This document shows positions 1 to 8,187 of a stretch of DNA of 13,299 nucleotides, piece after piece (positions within the stretch are counted from its first letter, which is position 1; each line of letters starts with the position of its first letter). The stretch covers positions 1-13,299 of the forward strand of contig JAAXVX010000010.1 of assembly GCA_013335275.1 (NCBI GenBank), read 5' to 3'. Under the pieces are notes generated by a model that ran no database searches, was not told the origin of the DNA, and saw only the letters and a list, made by a program, of their open reading frames with translations. The translations under genes were made by a program, and so were the position numbers. This DNA is from Bacteroidales bacterium (lineage in GTDB: Bacteria; Bacteroidota; Bacteroidia; Bacteroidales; UBA932).

Positions 1-81
1 GAGTCTCTTGATGAAGAGACCACCAAACTCATAATGGAAGGGTCTCAAGGCGAAAAAACCACGATGGAAGAGGATGAGTAG
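1..81 (+). CDS. C-terminal end of an unidentified protein (partial)
   Basis: Frame 1 is open from the window edge to a TAG stop at 79-81 and encodes 26 residues, beginning ESLDEETTKL and ending in the acidic tail MEEDE. The gene starts outside the window. The fragment is too short and too low in complexity to assign to a family, and I do not recognise it. That it is a real gene end is supported by a strong hairpin terminator that begins two bases after the stop codon, and by the otherwise empty convergent gap to carB. Acidic, flexible C-terminal tails are common on many cytoplasmic proteins and do not suggest a function. Confidence 0.55.
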   Translation, partial: ESLDEETTKLIMEGSQGEKTTMEEDE

Positions 82-82
82 C

Positions 83-126
83 AAAAAAGCAGAGGCTGCC
101 TATTTTTAGGCAGCCTCTGCTTTTTT
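83..126. terminator. Bidirectional Rho-independent terminator
   Basis: A perfect inverted repeat has arms at 83-102 and 107-126 and a 4-base TTTT loop at 103-106. The core arm is GCAGAGGCTGCC, flanked by six A on the left and six T on the right, so either strand yields a GC-rich stem followed by a U tract. It lies between the plus-strand gene ending at 81 and carB, which ends at 144 on the minus strand. It therefore most likely ends both convergent transcripts. Confidence 0.9.
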
Positions 127-143
127 ACCCAATTCAGTAGGAA

Positions 144-3100
144 TTACGACTTATATTCGTCCCAGCTCTTAATCTGAATCTGATCTATTGATATTGTGCA
201 AAATGCATTTATAAAAGCAGATGCAAGACGCGCATTTGTGATAAGCGGAATATTAAGGTCAATAGCTGTCCTTCTTATTTTGTAACCATTGTCAAGCTCA
301 ACCTGAGTAAGGTTTTTGGGAATATTAATAACAAAATCAATCTCTTTGGAATGGAGCATTTGCATAGCCTGAGGTTCCATCCCGGATTCGCTTGGCCAGA
401 AAACCTTAGTTGCAGGTACATTATTCTCAACAAGAAATCTGTGGCTCCCGCCCGTTGCAAAAAGCTTATATCCTTTATCAATGAGTAGCTTGGATGCAGA
501 CAGCAGTTCCGCCTTTTGCTTGGCATCCCCGGAAGATATCAGTATTCCCTTCTTTGGGATTTTATATCCTACAGAAAGCATTGATTTGAGTACAGCTTCG
601 TTTGTATCGTCTCCTATGCATCCGACTTCTCCGGTTGATGCCATATCAACACCAAGAACAGGATCTGCTTTCTGGAGCCTTGAGAAGGAGAATTGAGAGG
701 CCTTAATTCCTACATAGTCAAGGTCAAAGGCACTTTTGTTCGGAGATAAAACCTTTTCTCCAATCATTACTCTTGTTGCGAGCTCAATAAAATTAATCTT
801 TATAACCTTTGATACAAAAGGGAAGCTTCTGGAAGCCCTTAGGTTGCATTCAATAACTTTAATATCATTCTCCTTTGCAAGAAACTGTATATTGAACGGC
901 CCCGAAATCATTAGCTCCTGAGCAATCTTGCGGGCTATCTTTTTAATTCTCCGCCCGGTTTCGATGTAAAGCTTTTGAGGAGGAAACTGAATTGTAGCGT
1001 CACCGGAATGGACCCCTGCAAATTCTATGTGTTCGGAAATAGCATATGCGATAATTTCTCCCTTATCTGCAACTGCGTCAATTTCAATTTCTTTTGCATT
1101 TTGAATGAACTCGGAAACTACAACAGGATGTTTTTTTGACACATTTGTTGCCAGTTTAAGAAACTCCTCAAGCTCAGAATTATTTGAACATACGTTCATT
1201 GCTGCACCGGACAACACATATGAAGGGCGTACAAGTACGGGATAGCCTACCAAATCCACAAACTCGAATATATCCGAAAGTGTGGTGAGTTCTTTCCATC
1301 TTGGCTGGTCAATAGCAAGCCTGTCGAGCATAGAGGAAAACTTGTGCCTGTCTTCGGCATTGTCGATGCTTTTTGCACTGGTTCCCAAAAGGTTAACTCC
1401 TGTTTTATCGAGTTTAAGGGCAAGGTTGTTTGGAATCTGACCACCTACGGATACTATTACACCCTGAGGATTCTCAAGTTCATATATATCCATTACTCTC
1501 TCATAAGTGAGTTCATCAAAATACAGCCGGTCACACATATCGTAGTCTGTGGAAACAGTCTCCGGATTGTAGTTAATCATTACACCGCGCCAGCCTCTCT
1601 CACGGATAGTTTTAAGCGCATTAACGCTGCACCAGTCAAATTCAACAGAGCTCCCGATTCTGTAGGCTCCGGATCCAAGAACTATAATTGATTTGTGGTC
1701 ACCAAGATATTTGACATCATTATGAGTTCCGTTATATGTGAGGTACAGGTAATTTGTCTGTGCCGGATATTCTGCTGCAAGCGTGTCAATTTGTTTTACA
1801 ACCGGTAGTATGTTGAGTTCCTTGCGATATGCACGTATAAGTGCCGATGCATCATCAATGTCAACACTCTCTTTATAAATCAGCCTAGCAAGCTGAAAAT
1901 CCGAGAATCCCTGTTGCTTCGATTTTTTAAGCAAATCACGACTTAACTGCTCTTTGCTGTCTAAAAGCAAAAGTTCTTTGGATGTGTTGAAAATATTGTA
2001 GAGTTTGTCAAGGAACCACCTGTCGATCTTTGTAAGATCATGAATCTGGTCAACTGTATAACCTTTTTTGAAAGCCTTGGATATCACAAATATCCTGTTG
2101 TCGGTTGGCTCCCTGAGGGCTTTATCAATGTCGTCAACAGATATTTCCCTGTTTGCAACAAAACCGTGGGCACCTTGTCCAATCATTCTTAATCCCTTCT
2201 GGATTGCTTCCTCAAAAGTGCGGCCAATTGCCATAACCTCTCCAACGCTCTTCATGCTTGAGCCAATCTCTCTTGAAACTCCCTGGAATTTGGAAAGGTC
2301 CCATCTTGGAATTTTGCATACAATATAATCGAGAGCAGGTTCGAAAAATGCAGGGGTTGTTTTTGTTACTGAATTTTTAAGTTCAAACAGACCATAACCA
2401 AGTCCCAGCTTTGCAGCAACAAATGCAAGCGGGTATCCTGTTGCTTTTGACGCCAGTGCCGAAGATCTGCTCAATCGGGCATTTACCTCAATTACTCTGT
2501 AGTCTTCCGAATTAGGGTCAAATGCATATTGAACATTGCACTCTCCAACAACTCCTATGTGCCTTACAATCTTGATTGAAAGCTCTCTGAGAAGATGGTA
2601 TTCACTATTTGTGAGTGTTTGAGAGGGGGCCACAACAATACTTTCTCCGGTGTGAATTCCAAGCGGGTCGAAATTCTCCATATTACAAACAGTAATACAA
2701 TTGTCGTAACAGTCCCGCACTACCTCGTATTCAATCTCTTTCCATCCCTTTAAAGATTTCTCTACAAGAATCTGATGTGAATATGCAAATGCCTTTTCTG
2801 CAAGTGCATTAAGTTCAGTTTCGTTGTCGCAGAAACCGCTTCCCAGGCCTCCAAGGGCATACGCAGCTCTCAGTATTACAGGATAACCAAGGTCTGCAGC
2901 AGCTTTCCTTGCATCTTCCATATTTTCTACTGCATGACTCTTTATCGTCTTAACAGATATTTCGTCAAGCTTCCTCACAAATAATTCGCGGTCTTCGGTA
3001 TCAATAATTGATTGAACGGGTGTCCCCAGTACTTTGAGATTGTACTTTTCAAAAATTCCATTTCTAAAAAGTTCAACACCGCAATTTAGCGCCGTTTGTC

Positions 3101-3368
3101 CACCGAATGCCAGCAATATTCCCTGAGGTTTTTCCTTCTTTATTACCTCTTCTACAAAATAAGGGGTGACAGGCAAAAAGTAAATTTTATCGGCCACACC
3201 TTCGGATGTCTGAACTGTAGCGATATTTGGGTTAATAAGGACAGTCTCAATGCCCTCTTCCCTTAATGCTTTGAGAGCCTGTGATCCCGAATAATCAAAT
3301 TCTCCGGCTTCACCAATTTTTAATGCTCCCGAACCAAGTATAAGTGCTTTTTTTATCGTTGTATCCAT
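144..3368 (-). CDS. carB: Carbamoyl-phosphate synthase large subunit
   Basis: Synthesises carbamoyl phosphate from bicarbonate, two ATP and ammonia delivered by CarA, for pyrimidine and arginine synthesis in the cytoplasm. The 1074 residues are the normal full length. The N-terminal half (about 1-400) has a nucleotide-fold start, LGSGALKIGEAGEFDYSG (11-28), and the ATP-grasp metal site EVNARLSRSS (294-303). An oligomerisation region follows (about 405-550). The second ATP-grasp half (about 560-935) starts at VLGSGAYRIGSSVEFDW and carries ECNLRASRS (840-848). The C-terminal MGS-like regulatory domain (about 938-1060) contains ATGGS (971-975). Both synthase sites look intact. Wording throughout (for example SLKGWKEIEYEVVRD, ENFDPLGIHTGES, HSGDATIQFPP) resembles the eukaryotic CAD enzyme more than E. 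coli CarB. The ATG start lies 8 nt after the carA stop, indicating co-transcription and probably translational coupling. The stop codon is TAA. Confidence 0.97.
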   Translation of the reverse strand: MDTTIKKALILGSGALKIGEAGEFDYSGSQALKALREEGIETVLINPNIATVQTSEGVADKIYFLPVTPYFVEEVIKKEKPQGILLAFGGQTALNCGVELFRNGIFEKYNLKVLGTPVQSIIDTEDRELFVRKLDEISVKTIKSHAVENMEDARKAAADLGYPVILRAAYALGGLGSGFCDNETELNALAEKAFAYSHQILVEKSLKGWKEIEYEVVRDCYDNCITVCNMENFDPLGIHTGESIVVAPSQTLTNSEYHLLRELSIKIVRHIGVVGECNVQYAFDPNSEDYRVIEVNARLSRSSALASKATGYPLAFVAAKLGLGYGLFELKNSVTKTTPAFFEPALDYIVCKIPRWDLSKFQGVSREIGSSMKSVGEVMAIGRTFEEAIQKGLRMIGQGAHGFVANREISVDDIDKALREPTDNRIFVISKAFKKGYTVDQIHDLTKIDRWFLDKLYNIFNTSKELLLLDSKEQLSRDLLKKSKQQGFSDFQLARLIYKESVDIDDASALIRAYRKELNILPVVKQIDTLAAEYPAQTNYLYLTYNGTHNDVKYLGDHKSIIVLGSGAYRIGSSVEFDWCSVNALKTIRERGWRGVMINYNPETVSTDYDMCDRLYFDELTYERVMDIYELENPQGVIVSVGGQIPNNLALKLDKTGVNLLGTSAKSIDNAEDRHKFSSMLDRLAIDQPRWKELTTLSDIFEFVDLVGYPVLVRPSYVLSGAAMNVCSNNSELEEFLKLATNVSKKHPVVVSEFIQNAKEIEIDAVADKGEIIAYAISEHIEFAGVHSGDATIQFPPQKLYIETGRRIKKIARKIAQELMISGPFNIQFLAKENDIKVIECNLRASRSFPFVSKVIKINFIELATRVMIGEKVLSPNKSAFDLDYVGIKASQFSFSRLQKADPVLGVDMASTGEVGCIGDDTNEAVLKSMLSVGYKIPKKGILISSGDAKQKAELLSASKLLIDKGYKLFATGGSHRFLVENNVPATKVFWPSESGMEPQAMQMLHSKEIDFVINIPKNLTQVELDNGYKIRRTAIDLNIPLITNARLASAFINAFCTISIDQIQIKSWDEYKS

Positions 3369-3376
3369 AGGTTAAA

Positions 3377-4447
3377 TCAGAGAAGTTTAATAAAATCGTC
3401 AAAAAGAAATTCAGTATCGGTTGGCCCGCTTGATGCTTCCGGGTGAAACTGGCATGAGAAGAATGGTTTGCTCTTATGCCGTATACCCTCATTTGATCCG
3501 TCGTTCATGTTTATGAAAAGTGGTTCCCAGTCTTTTCCAAGGGAATCGTTGTCAACGGCATATCCATGATTCTGAGATGTAATAAAACACCTGTTTGTGC
3601 CAGCCATTCTTACCGGCTGATTATGGCTTCTGTGACCATATTTCATTTTGAAAATCTTTGCCCCACCGGCTTTTGACAATAGCTGATTTCCCATGCAGAT
3701 ACCAAATATCGGCCGGTCCATTTCAATTGCCTTTTTAATGTTTTCAACTGCTATATCGCAAAAGTCGGGATTTCCGGGGCCGTTTGAAATAAACAAACCA
3801 TCATATTCTTCGTTTGTAAAATCATAGTCCCATGGAACCCTTATTACTTCCACACCTCTGTTAACGAAGCATCTGATGATGTTGTGCTTTACACCGCAGT
3901 CAAGTAAAAGTACCCGTTTGCTGCCGGTGCCATATTTAATTATCTCTTTGCAACTCACTACATCAACCTGATTTACAAGGTTGGGGTCTTCTATTTTTTC
4001 AATATTTTTACCTTCGGGAACAATTTTTCCCAGCATAGATCCTTTTTCTCTGAGAATTTTTGTCAGTTCACGGGTATCTATTCCGAATATCCCCGGTATT
4101 TTATTCTCTTTCAACCACTCATCAAGACTTTTCGAAGCATTCCAGTGACTGTAACTAAACGAATAGTCCGAGATAATCAAACCTCTGACATGAATTTTTT
4201 CTGATTCGTAAAAACTGGAAAGATTATTTATTACGGTATCTTCCGGAACTCCGTAATTGCCAACCAAAGGGTATGTTACACAAAGAATCTGACCGGAGTA
4301 GGAGGGGTCGGTCAAGCTTTCAGGATAGCCCACCATAGCTGTAGAAAAAACGACCTCGCCATCGGTGGCTTGGTCGTATCCAAATGAAAAACCATTAAAC
4401 TCAATTCCATCTTCGAGATAGAGTGTAGCCGGTTTGAATTGCTGCAT
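3377..4447 (-). CDS. carA: Carbamoyl-phosphate synthase small (glutaminase) subunit
   Basis: Hydrolyses glutamine and passes ammonia to CarB. At 356 residues it is of typical length. The CarA-specific N-terminal domain spans about 5-140 and includes GEVVFSTAMVGYPESLTDPS (30-49) and IDTRELTKILREKGSMLGK. The class I glutamine amidotransferase domain spans about 178-354, with nucleophile Cys251 in GICMGNQ and the His335/Glu337 pair in CQFHPEASSGPTD, so the catalytic triad is complete. The ATG at 4447 is preceded by an A-rich leader with no Shine-Dalgarno sequence, which is usual in Bacteroidota. It is the first gene of a carAB operon, with a promoter of its own just upstream. As with CarB, segments such as SHWNASKSLDEWL and the N-terminal domain look closer to the eukaryotic CAD glutaminase region than to E. 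coli CarA; this comparison is from memory. Confidence 0.97.
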   Translation of the reverse strand: MQQFKPATLYLEDGIEFNGFSFGYDQATDGEVVFSTAMVGYPESLTDPSYSGQILCVTYPLVGNYGVPEDTVINNLSSFYESEKIHVRGLIISDYSFSYSHWNASKSLDEWLKENKIPGIFGIDTRELTKILREKGSMLGKIVPEGKNIEKIEDPNLVNQVDVVSCKEIIKYGTGSKRVLLLDCGVKHNIIRCFVNRGVEVIRVPWDYDFTNEEYDGLFISNGPGNPDFCDIAVENIKKAIEMDRPIFGICMGNQLLSKAGGAKIFKMKYGHRSHNQPVRMAGTNRCFITSQNHGYAVDNDSLGKDWEPLFINMNDGSNEGIRHKSKPFFSCQFHPEASSGPTDTEFLFDDFIKLL

Positions 4448-4474
4448 TTTCAGAATTTATTTCAAATTTTATAA

Positions 4475-4510
4475 ACTTGGCAAAGTTAGTCAATATAATT
4501 CATAAAAAAA
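4475..4510 (-). promoter_or_regulatory. Probable Bacteroidota-type promoter of carAB
   Basis: On the minus strand the sequence TAACTTTG (bases 4488 to 4481) is a perfect match to the Bacteroidota -7 consensus TAnnTTTG. At the expected distance upstream (about 14-20 nt) the only -33-like element is a run of T (4510-4504), which is also the U tract of the previous unit's terminator. It is a partial match to TTTG. The predicted transcription start is near 4475, giving a leader of about 28 nt before the carA ATG. That leader is too short for an attenuator or riboswitch, and I see no such structure. Confidence 0.55.
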
Positions 4511-4530
4511 GGGGCAATCGCCCCCTTTTA
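4504..4530 (-). terminator. Rho-independent terminator after the dipeptidase gene
   Basis: Read on the minus strand, GGGGC (4524-4520 give the left arm) pairs with GCCCC around a GATT loop and is followed by seven T. Further A-T pairing can extend the stem past one unpaired base. It lies 24 nt after the TAA of the dipeptidase gene and upstream of carA, so it separates the large right-hand transcription unit from carAB. Confidence 0.85.
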
Positions 4531-4554
4531 TCTGTATCAATGCGGAACTCTCTG

Positions 4555-6162
4555 TTACATAGCCCTTGCAAATATTGACCAAAGTTCAGATTTTAGTTCC
4601 ACCCACCTGTTCATAGCAGCAGCAGCAAAATCTTGTGTGTGTTTTGTGAGCAATTCTTTAGCTTCCTGAGTTTTGCCTTCTTTTATGAGCATTTCGGCTC
4701 TCTTTTCAATATCAGGTGCCATTTCAAACATCTTGTTTTCAAACATTTTAATCTGAGGCTCAATTAGCTTTCTGGTTTTATCCCAGTTTATTGTTGCAAT
4801 TCTGTTTGTTTCCCGGAATGACCATATAGCTGCATCGTTGCGATAACGGTGTTGGCCGCAAACACTGAAACTCTTAGGAAGAGCAATTGTACCTGAATAT
4901 ATTGGAATTCTTGGGCTTTGTGCAGGATTGTCAAACGAGAAGTAGGCTATTCCGCCAACTTCGTCAGGAAGCCAGTCTCTGAGTTGAATAATATGAGAGT
5001 ATGAACACTGAATAACCGCGATACCTCTTATTCTGTCTGTTACTCCTGGTTTAATTGTGTTAAGCAGGGTCCGCATTTCTGTACTCATAAAGTTAGATAC
5101 AGGTTTAATAGTCTCCTTATATTCCTTACCGTCTTTATCCCTTTTTGTCATCTCTGCTGTAAGATTTTTTGTCTGGTCAAATTCGGTCCCTTCATAAGTC
5201 TCTCTGTACAGAGCCATAACATCTCTTACTGATACTTTTTTATCCGGTTTAATTGAGAAGGGCAACTCTTCTGAATTGAATTTTAACTGAAGTGAAGGAG
5301 CAAGTGTGTTGAATACAAAATATTCACGGTATGAGAAAGGTTTGCTTCCGCTGCTTACTTTCCAGAATTTGAATTCGTCTGTTCCATTCCAAAAGCCAAG
5401 TTTTTTGGTTCTCTCTTTTATGTCACTGCTGTACATAAAGTTATCCTGGTCATTGAAATTTACGGTTGATATTCTTGGAATATTAGCAGATATTCCTACA
5501 TGTTCATCGGGAATTCTTTGTGCCACCCAAATTGAAGAAGGTTTACCGGGACCTGAACCGAAAATTTCCAGCTGCCAAACCTCTTTTTTATCTGCGATTG
5601 TTATACACTCGCCGTCATCACCATATCCATAAAGCTCAGAAAGCCTTCCAATGAGTTTGATAGCGTCACGGGCAGTGGAACATCTCTGGAGAGCTACTCT
5701 TTCAAGCTCTTCAATTAGAAAAAGACCATTTGCGTTTTGTAGTTCTTTTCTTCCGGTGATAGTTGTTTCGCCAATGGCAAGCTGTTTTTCATTAAGACAG
5801 GGATAGGCTGTGTTAAGATATGCAAATGTCTCCTCAACTGCGGGAATTCTGCCTTTTTCTGTAACATTGCGAACATCCCATGGTTCTTCTGTGTGAAGTG
5901 TGCCCCAGTAAACAGGTTCGGTATCACCTGCTTTGTAATGTTTTCTGGATGTCATCTCAACCCATGTTCTGTAATTTGAGTCACAAGTATGGGCAGTCAT
6001 AACAGAGCCGTCTGCACTTGCTTTTTTGCCTACCATAATAGATGTGCAACTTTCACTAAAATCGGAATCATCCGGATTTACGAACAGATACGGTGCCTGA
6101 GCATTCAGCCCGATGGCAGAGAGAATAAATACTAACGAAAAAAGAATTTTTCTAAAGTTCAT
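4555..6162 (-). CDS. Secreted C69-family dipeptidase
   Basis: A peptidase family C69 (PepD-like, formerly U34) N-terminal-nucleophile hydrolase of 535 residues. Members cleave dipeptides and, after propeptide removal, use their new N-terminal Cys as nucleophile. I chose the ATG at 6162 because it begins a clear signal peptide, MNFRKILFSLVFILSAIGLNAQA (residues 1-23, hydrophobic core, Ala-x-Ala cleavage). An in-frame ATG at 6270 would add 36 unrelated residues inside ispG. After a short propeptide comes SESCTSIMVGKKASADGS, with the likely nucleophile Cys39, then the conserved Asp-Gly-Ser and CDSNYRTWVE. Further family-like segments are GYGDDGECITIADKKEVWQLE (about 180-200) and GIAYFSFDNPAQSPRIPIYSG (about 404-424). 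The C-terminal 80 residues are helical and charged; no type IX sorting domain is seen. The gene starts 19 nt after the ispG stop and ends before a hairpin terminator, so it is the last gene of the unit. It probably acts in the periplasm, in peptide nutrition or turnover. Confidence 0.85.
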   Translation of the reverse strand: MNFRKILFSLVFILSAIGLNAQAPYLFVNPDDSDFSESCTSIMVGKKASADGSVMTAHTCDSNYRTWVEMTSRKHYKAGDTEPVYWGTLHTEEPWDVRNVTEKGRIPAVEETFAYLNTAYPCLNEKQLAIGETTITGRKELQNANGLFLIEELERVALQRCSTARDAIKLIGRLSELYGYGDDGECITIADKKEVWQLEIFGSGPGKPSSIWVAQRIPDEHVGISANIPRISTVNFNDQDNFMYSSDIKERTKKLGFWNGTDEFKFWKVSSGSKPFSYREYFVFNTLAPSLQLKFNSEELPFSIKPDKKVSVRDVMALYRETYEGTEFDQTKNLTAEMTKRDKDGKEYKETIKPVSNFMSTEMRTLLNTIKPGVTDRIRGIAVIQCSYSHIIQLRDWLPDEVGGIAYFSFDNPAQSPRIPIYSGTIALPKSFSVCGQHRYRNDAAIWSFRETNRIATINWDKTRKLIEPQIKMFENKMFEMAPDIEKRAEMLIKEGKTQEAKELLTKHTQDFAAAAMNRWVELKSELWSIFARAM

Positions 6163-6181
6163 TGGTTTATTGTATAAGTGG

Positions 6182-7537
6182 TTAGTTTCTTGGTTTGAAA
6201 AGATTGTTGCGACGGTCTTCTTCGATAAGTTCAAGTAGTTTGTCAATAGCTTCATCCTGGGGTACAGCACGAAATATAGCTGTCTTGCCTCTGTAAATGC
6301 TCACTTTATTTCGCCCTTCACCTACATATCCGTAATCTGCATCTGCCATTTCCCCGGGGCCGTTTACCACACAACCCATTACGGCAATGTTATATCCTTT
6401 AAGATGAGATGTTCTTCTTTTTACCTCTTCAAAAACCTCCTCAAGGTTAAACAGAGTCCTCCCGCAGCCGGGACATGCAATATATTCCGGTTTTGTAAAT
6501 TTTCTTCTTGATGCCTGAAGCAACTCATCCCTGAAACGCGATATTTCTGAGGGAGAAGCAGGTTTCTCGTTTATGGAAACATTAAGTTTTATATCGTCAA
6601 TTTTATTATCCAGCAGGAGAGGCCCTAAATCGCAGGAAGCTTTTAGAATGAACTCGCTCCATGATTTTGAATTGTAGCTGGCGCAGATTGTCTGTGAATC
6701 TTCTGAATTTTTGTTTTCGGATATATATTTGAAGCTGGTTGTCCTATCCCGGAAATAGTCAGCGATAAAAGATGCTACAGGCAATTCGTTAGCCGGATCT
6801 TCTGTTAGTGAAACTCTTATTGTGTCGCCGATACCCTCACCAAGAAGAGTTGCCAGCCCCACTGCCGATTTAATTCTTCCGGACTCTCCGTTGCCTGCTT
6901 CTGTTACTCCTAAATGAAGAGGGAAGTATATTCCTGATTTTGTAAAAGATTCATACAGCAATCTGTATGCATTTGTCATCACCCTTGTGTTGCTGGATTT
7001 GAGCGAAATGACTATCTGATTGAAATCGCTTTCCATAGCCATGTTTATCCATTCAAGAGCTGCTTCAGCCATTCCAAGGGGGGTATCTCCGTATTTTTCA
7101 ATGATTTTTTCTCCCAGAGAACCATGGTTAACGCCTATCCGTATTGGAATTTTTCTTCTTTTGCATATATCGATGAGCCTTTCGAACTGTTCTCTTGCCA
7201 CCACGGGATCTTTTGCAAAGTTTCCGGGATTTATCCGGACTTTATCGGCAACTTCGGCCGCCGCCAGCGCTACTTCAGACGAAAAATGAACATCAGCCAC
7301 AAGCGGAGTATTAAAACCGGCTTTTGTAAGTCGTGATTTTATCTCTTTAAGCGCATCAACCTCTTTTATCCCCTGAGTTGTAAGCCGGATTATCTGAGCC
7401 CCTGCTTTTGAAAGTCTTACACACTGATTAAACGAAGCCTCAATATCACACGTAGGCGTATTGCACATTGTCTGAACCACAACCGGCCTTCCGTTCCCTA
7501 TAATAACATCACCTGCTTTAACCGATATATATTTCAT
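6182..7537 (-). CDS. ispG: 4-hydroxy-3-methylbut-2-enyl diphosphate synthase (IspG/GcpE)
   Basis: Catalyses the penultimate step of the non-mevalonate (MEP) isoprenoid pathway, converting MEcPP to HMBPP with a 4Fe-4S cluster in the cytoplasm. The N-terminal TIM barrel (about 1-245) shows VQTMCNTPTCD, IIRLTTQG, ADVHFSS, VRINPGNF, IRIGVNHGSL and HLGVTEAG. The C-terminal cluster domain (about 350-440) has CPGCGR (Cys355, Cys358) and MGCVVNGPGE (Cys389, Glu396), the four expected cluster ligands. The protein has 451 residues: longer than the two-domain E. coli enzyme (about 370) but much shorter than the three-domain enzymes usual in Bacteroidota (about 600 or more). The stretch between RVSL (241-244) and Cys355 is about 110 residues, against about 35 in E. 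coli, and looks like a shrunken A* insert. The ATG overlaps the stop of the barrel-protein gene by 4 nt (ATGA), implying translational coupling. Confidence 0.95.
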   Translation of the reverse strand: MKYISVKAGDVIIGNGRPVVVQTMCNTPTCDIEASFNQCVRLSKAGAQIIRLTTQGIKEVDALKEIKSRLTKAGFNTPLVADVHFSSEVALAAAEVADKVRINPGNFAKDPVVAREQFERLIDICKRRKIPIRIGVNHGSLGEKIIEKYGDTPLGMAEAALEWINMAMESDFNQIVISLKSSNTRVMTNAYRLLYESFTKSGIYFPLHLGVTEAGNGESGRIKSAVGLATLLGEGIGDTIRVSLTEDPANELPVASFIADYFRDRTTSFKYISENKNSEDSQTICASYNSKSWSEFILKASCDLGPLLLDNKIDDIKLNVSINEKPASPSEISRFRDELLQASRRKFTKPEYIACPGCGRTLFNLEEVFEEVKRRTSHLKGYNIAVMGCVVNGPGEMADADYGYVGEGRNKVSIYRGKTAIFRAVPQDEAIDKLLELIEEDRRNNLFKPRN

Positions 7538-8187
7538 CTCTGTTTAATATGGTACATAAGTGAAACACTAAAGATAAGCTGATTCGGATACGTATACTGA
7601 GGAACTGTCTCATTCAGTTTTCTTGGATTATAAAGGTAGGAGAGGGAATAGTTGTAATTTGCCTCAAACTGTAGTTCCACAGGTTTAAGAACAACCGCAA
7701 ATCCTCCTCCGGCAATAATTCCAAACTCAATTCTATTATCAAGATCATCGAACCCGGTTACTCCTGTCGCATCTCCGGTGCCGGAAAGGTCGTATACCGT
7801 TTTATTTAAACGATATCCTCCGTATCCGCCAAGATTTAATAATACCCTCAGCTTCCAGAAGTCCAGGTGAAATTGGGACACTAATGGTAAAGAGATTAAA
7901 TCCGTCTGTTCTTCAACATTACCCGATTTATATCCGGTTTGCCAAAAAGACAAACCTGTCTGAAACCCGAAATATGGCGAAGCACCCCAGATATCGTGAT
8001 AATAGGTGTAAAGAACAGAGTAGTTTTTTGTACTCTTTATGGCTGTGTGCTCTTTGGCGGGATCAAAAGTGACATTACTGATATTGTAACCCCACCTGAC
8101 TCCAACGAGATGTTCTCTGTTCTGGCCTTTTAATGAAAGCGAAAACAGTAATATAATTGTTAATGCGAGGGTAATCCCTTTTTTCAT
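7534..8187 (-). CDS. PorT-family outer-membrane beta-barrel protein
   Basis: A 217-residue protein with a cleavable signal peptide (MKKGITLALTIILLFSLSLKG, about 1-21) followed by alternating polar and hydrophobic strands rich in Gly, Tyr and aromatic residues. This is typical of small eight-stranded barrels of the Bacteroidota PorT/OMP_b-brl type. Examples are LVGVRWGYNISNVTF, ASPYFGFQTGLSFWQTGY, LLNLGGYGGYRLNKTVY, FGIIAGGGFAVVLKPVELQF and the last strand QLIFSVSLMYHI, which ends in an aromatic-hydrophobic pattern close to the C terminus as expected for barrels. The substrate or partner is unknown, and family membership alone does not make it the PorT component of the type IX secretion system. 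Its start overlaps the stop of the upstream lipoprotein gene by 4 nt, and its stop overlaps the ispG start by 4 nt. Translational coupling to the lipoprotein suggests that the two may work together in the outer membrane; that is inference. Confidence 0.8.
   Translation of the reverse strand: MKKGITLALTIILLFSLSLKGQNREHLVGVRWGYNISNVTFDPAKEHTAIKSTKNYSVLYTYYHDIWGASPYFGFQTGLSFWQTGYKSGNVEEQTDLISLPLVSQFHLDFWKLRVLLNLGGYGGYRLNKTVYDLSGTGDATGVTGFDDLDNRIEFGIIAGGGFAVVLKPVELQFEANYNYSLSYLYNPRKLNETVPQYTYPNQLIFSVSLMYHIKQR

Noticed and set aside
1344-1691. A plus-strand open frame of 115 codons inside carB, and similar ones elsewhere on the plus strand.
   Set aside because: These are antisense shadows of strongly conserved minus-strand genes and show no domain or signal features.
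4448-4503. A riboswitch or pyrimidine attenuator in the carA leader.
   Set aside because: The predicted leader is about 28 nt and A/T-rich, with no stem-loop or leader peptide.
6163-6270. An upstream ATG at 6270 would make the dipeptidase 36 residues longer and overlap ispG by 89 bases.
   Set aside because: The added residues have no family character and would bury the clear signal peptide that begins at 6162.
7534-8187. Assigning the barrel protein as PorT of the type IX secretion system.
   Set aside because: Only general small-barrel features are visible, there are no other secretion genes nearby, and the dipeptidase has no type IX sorting domain.
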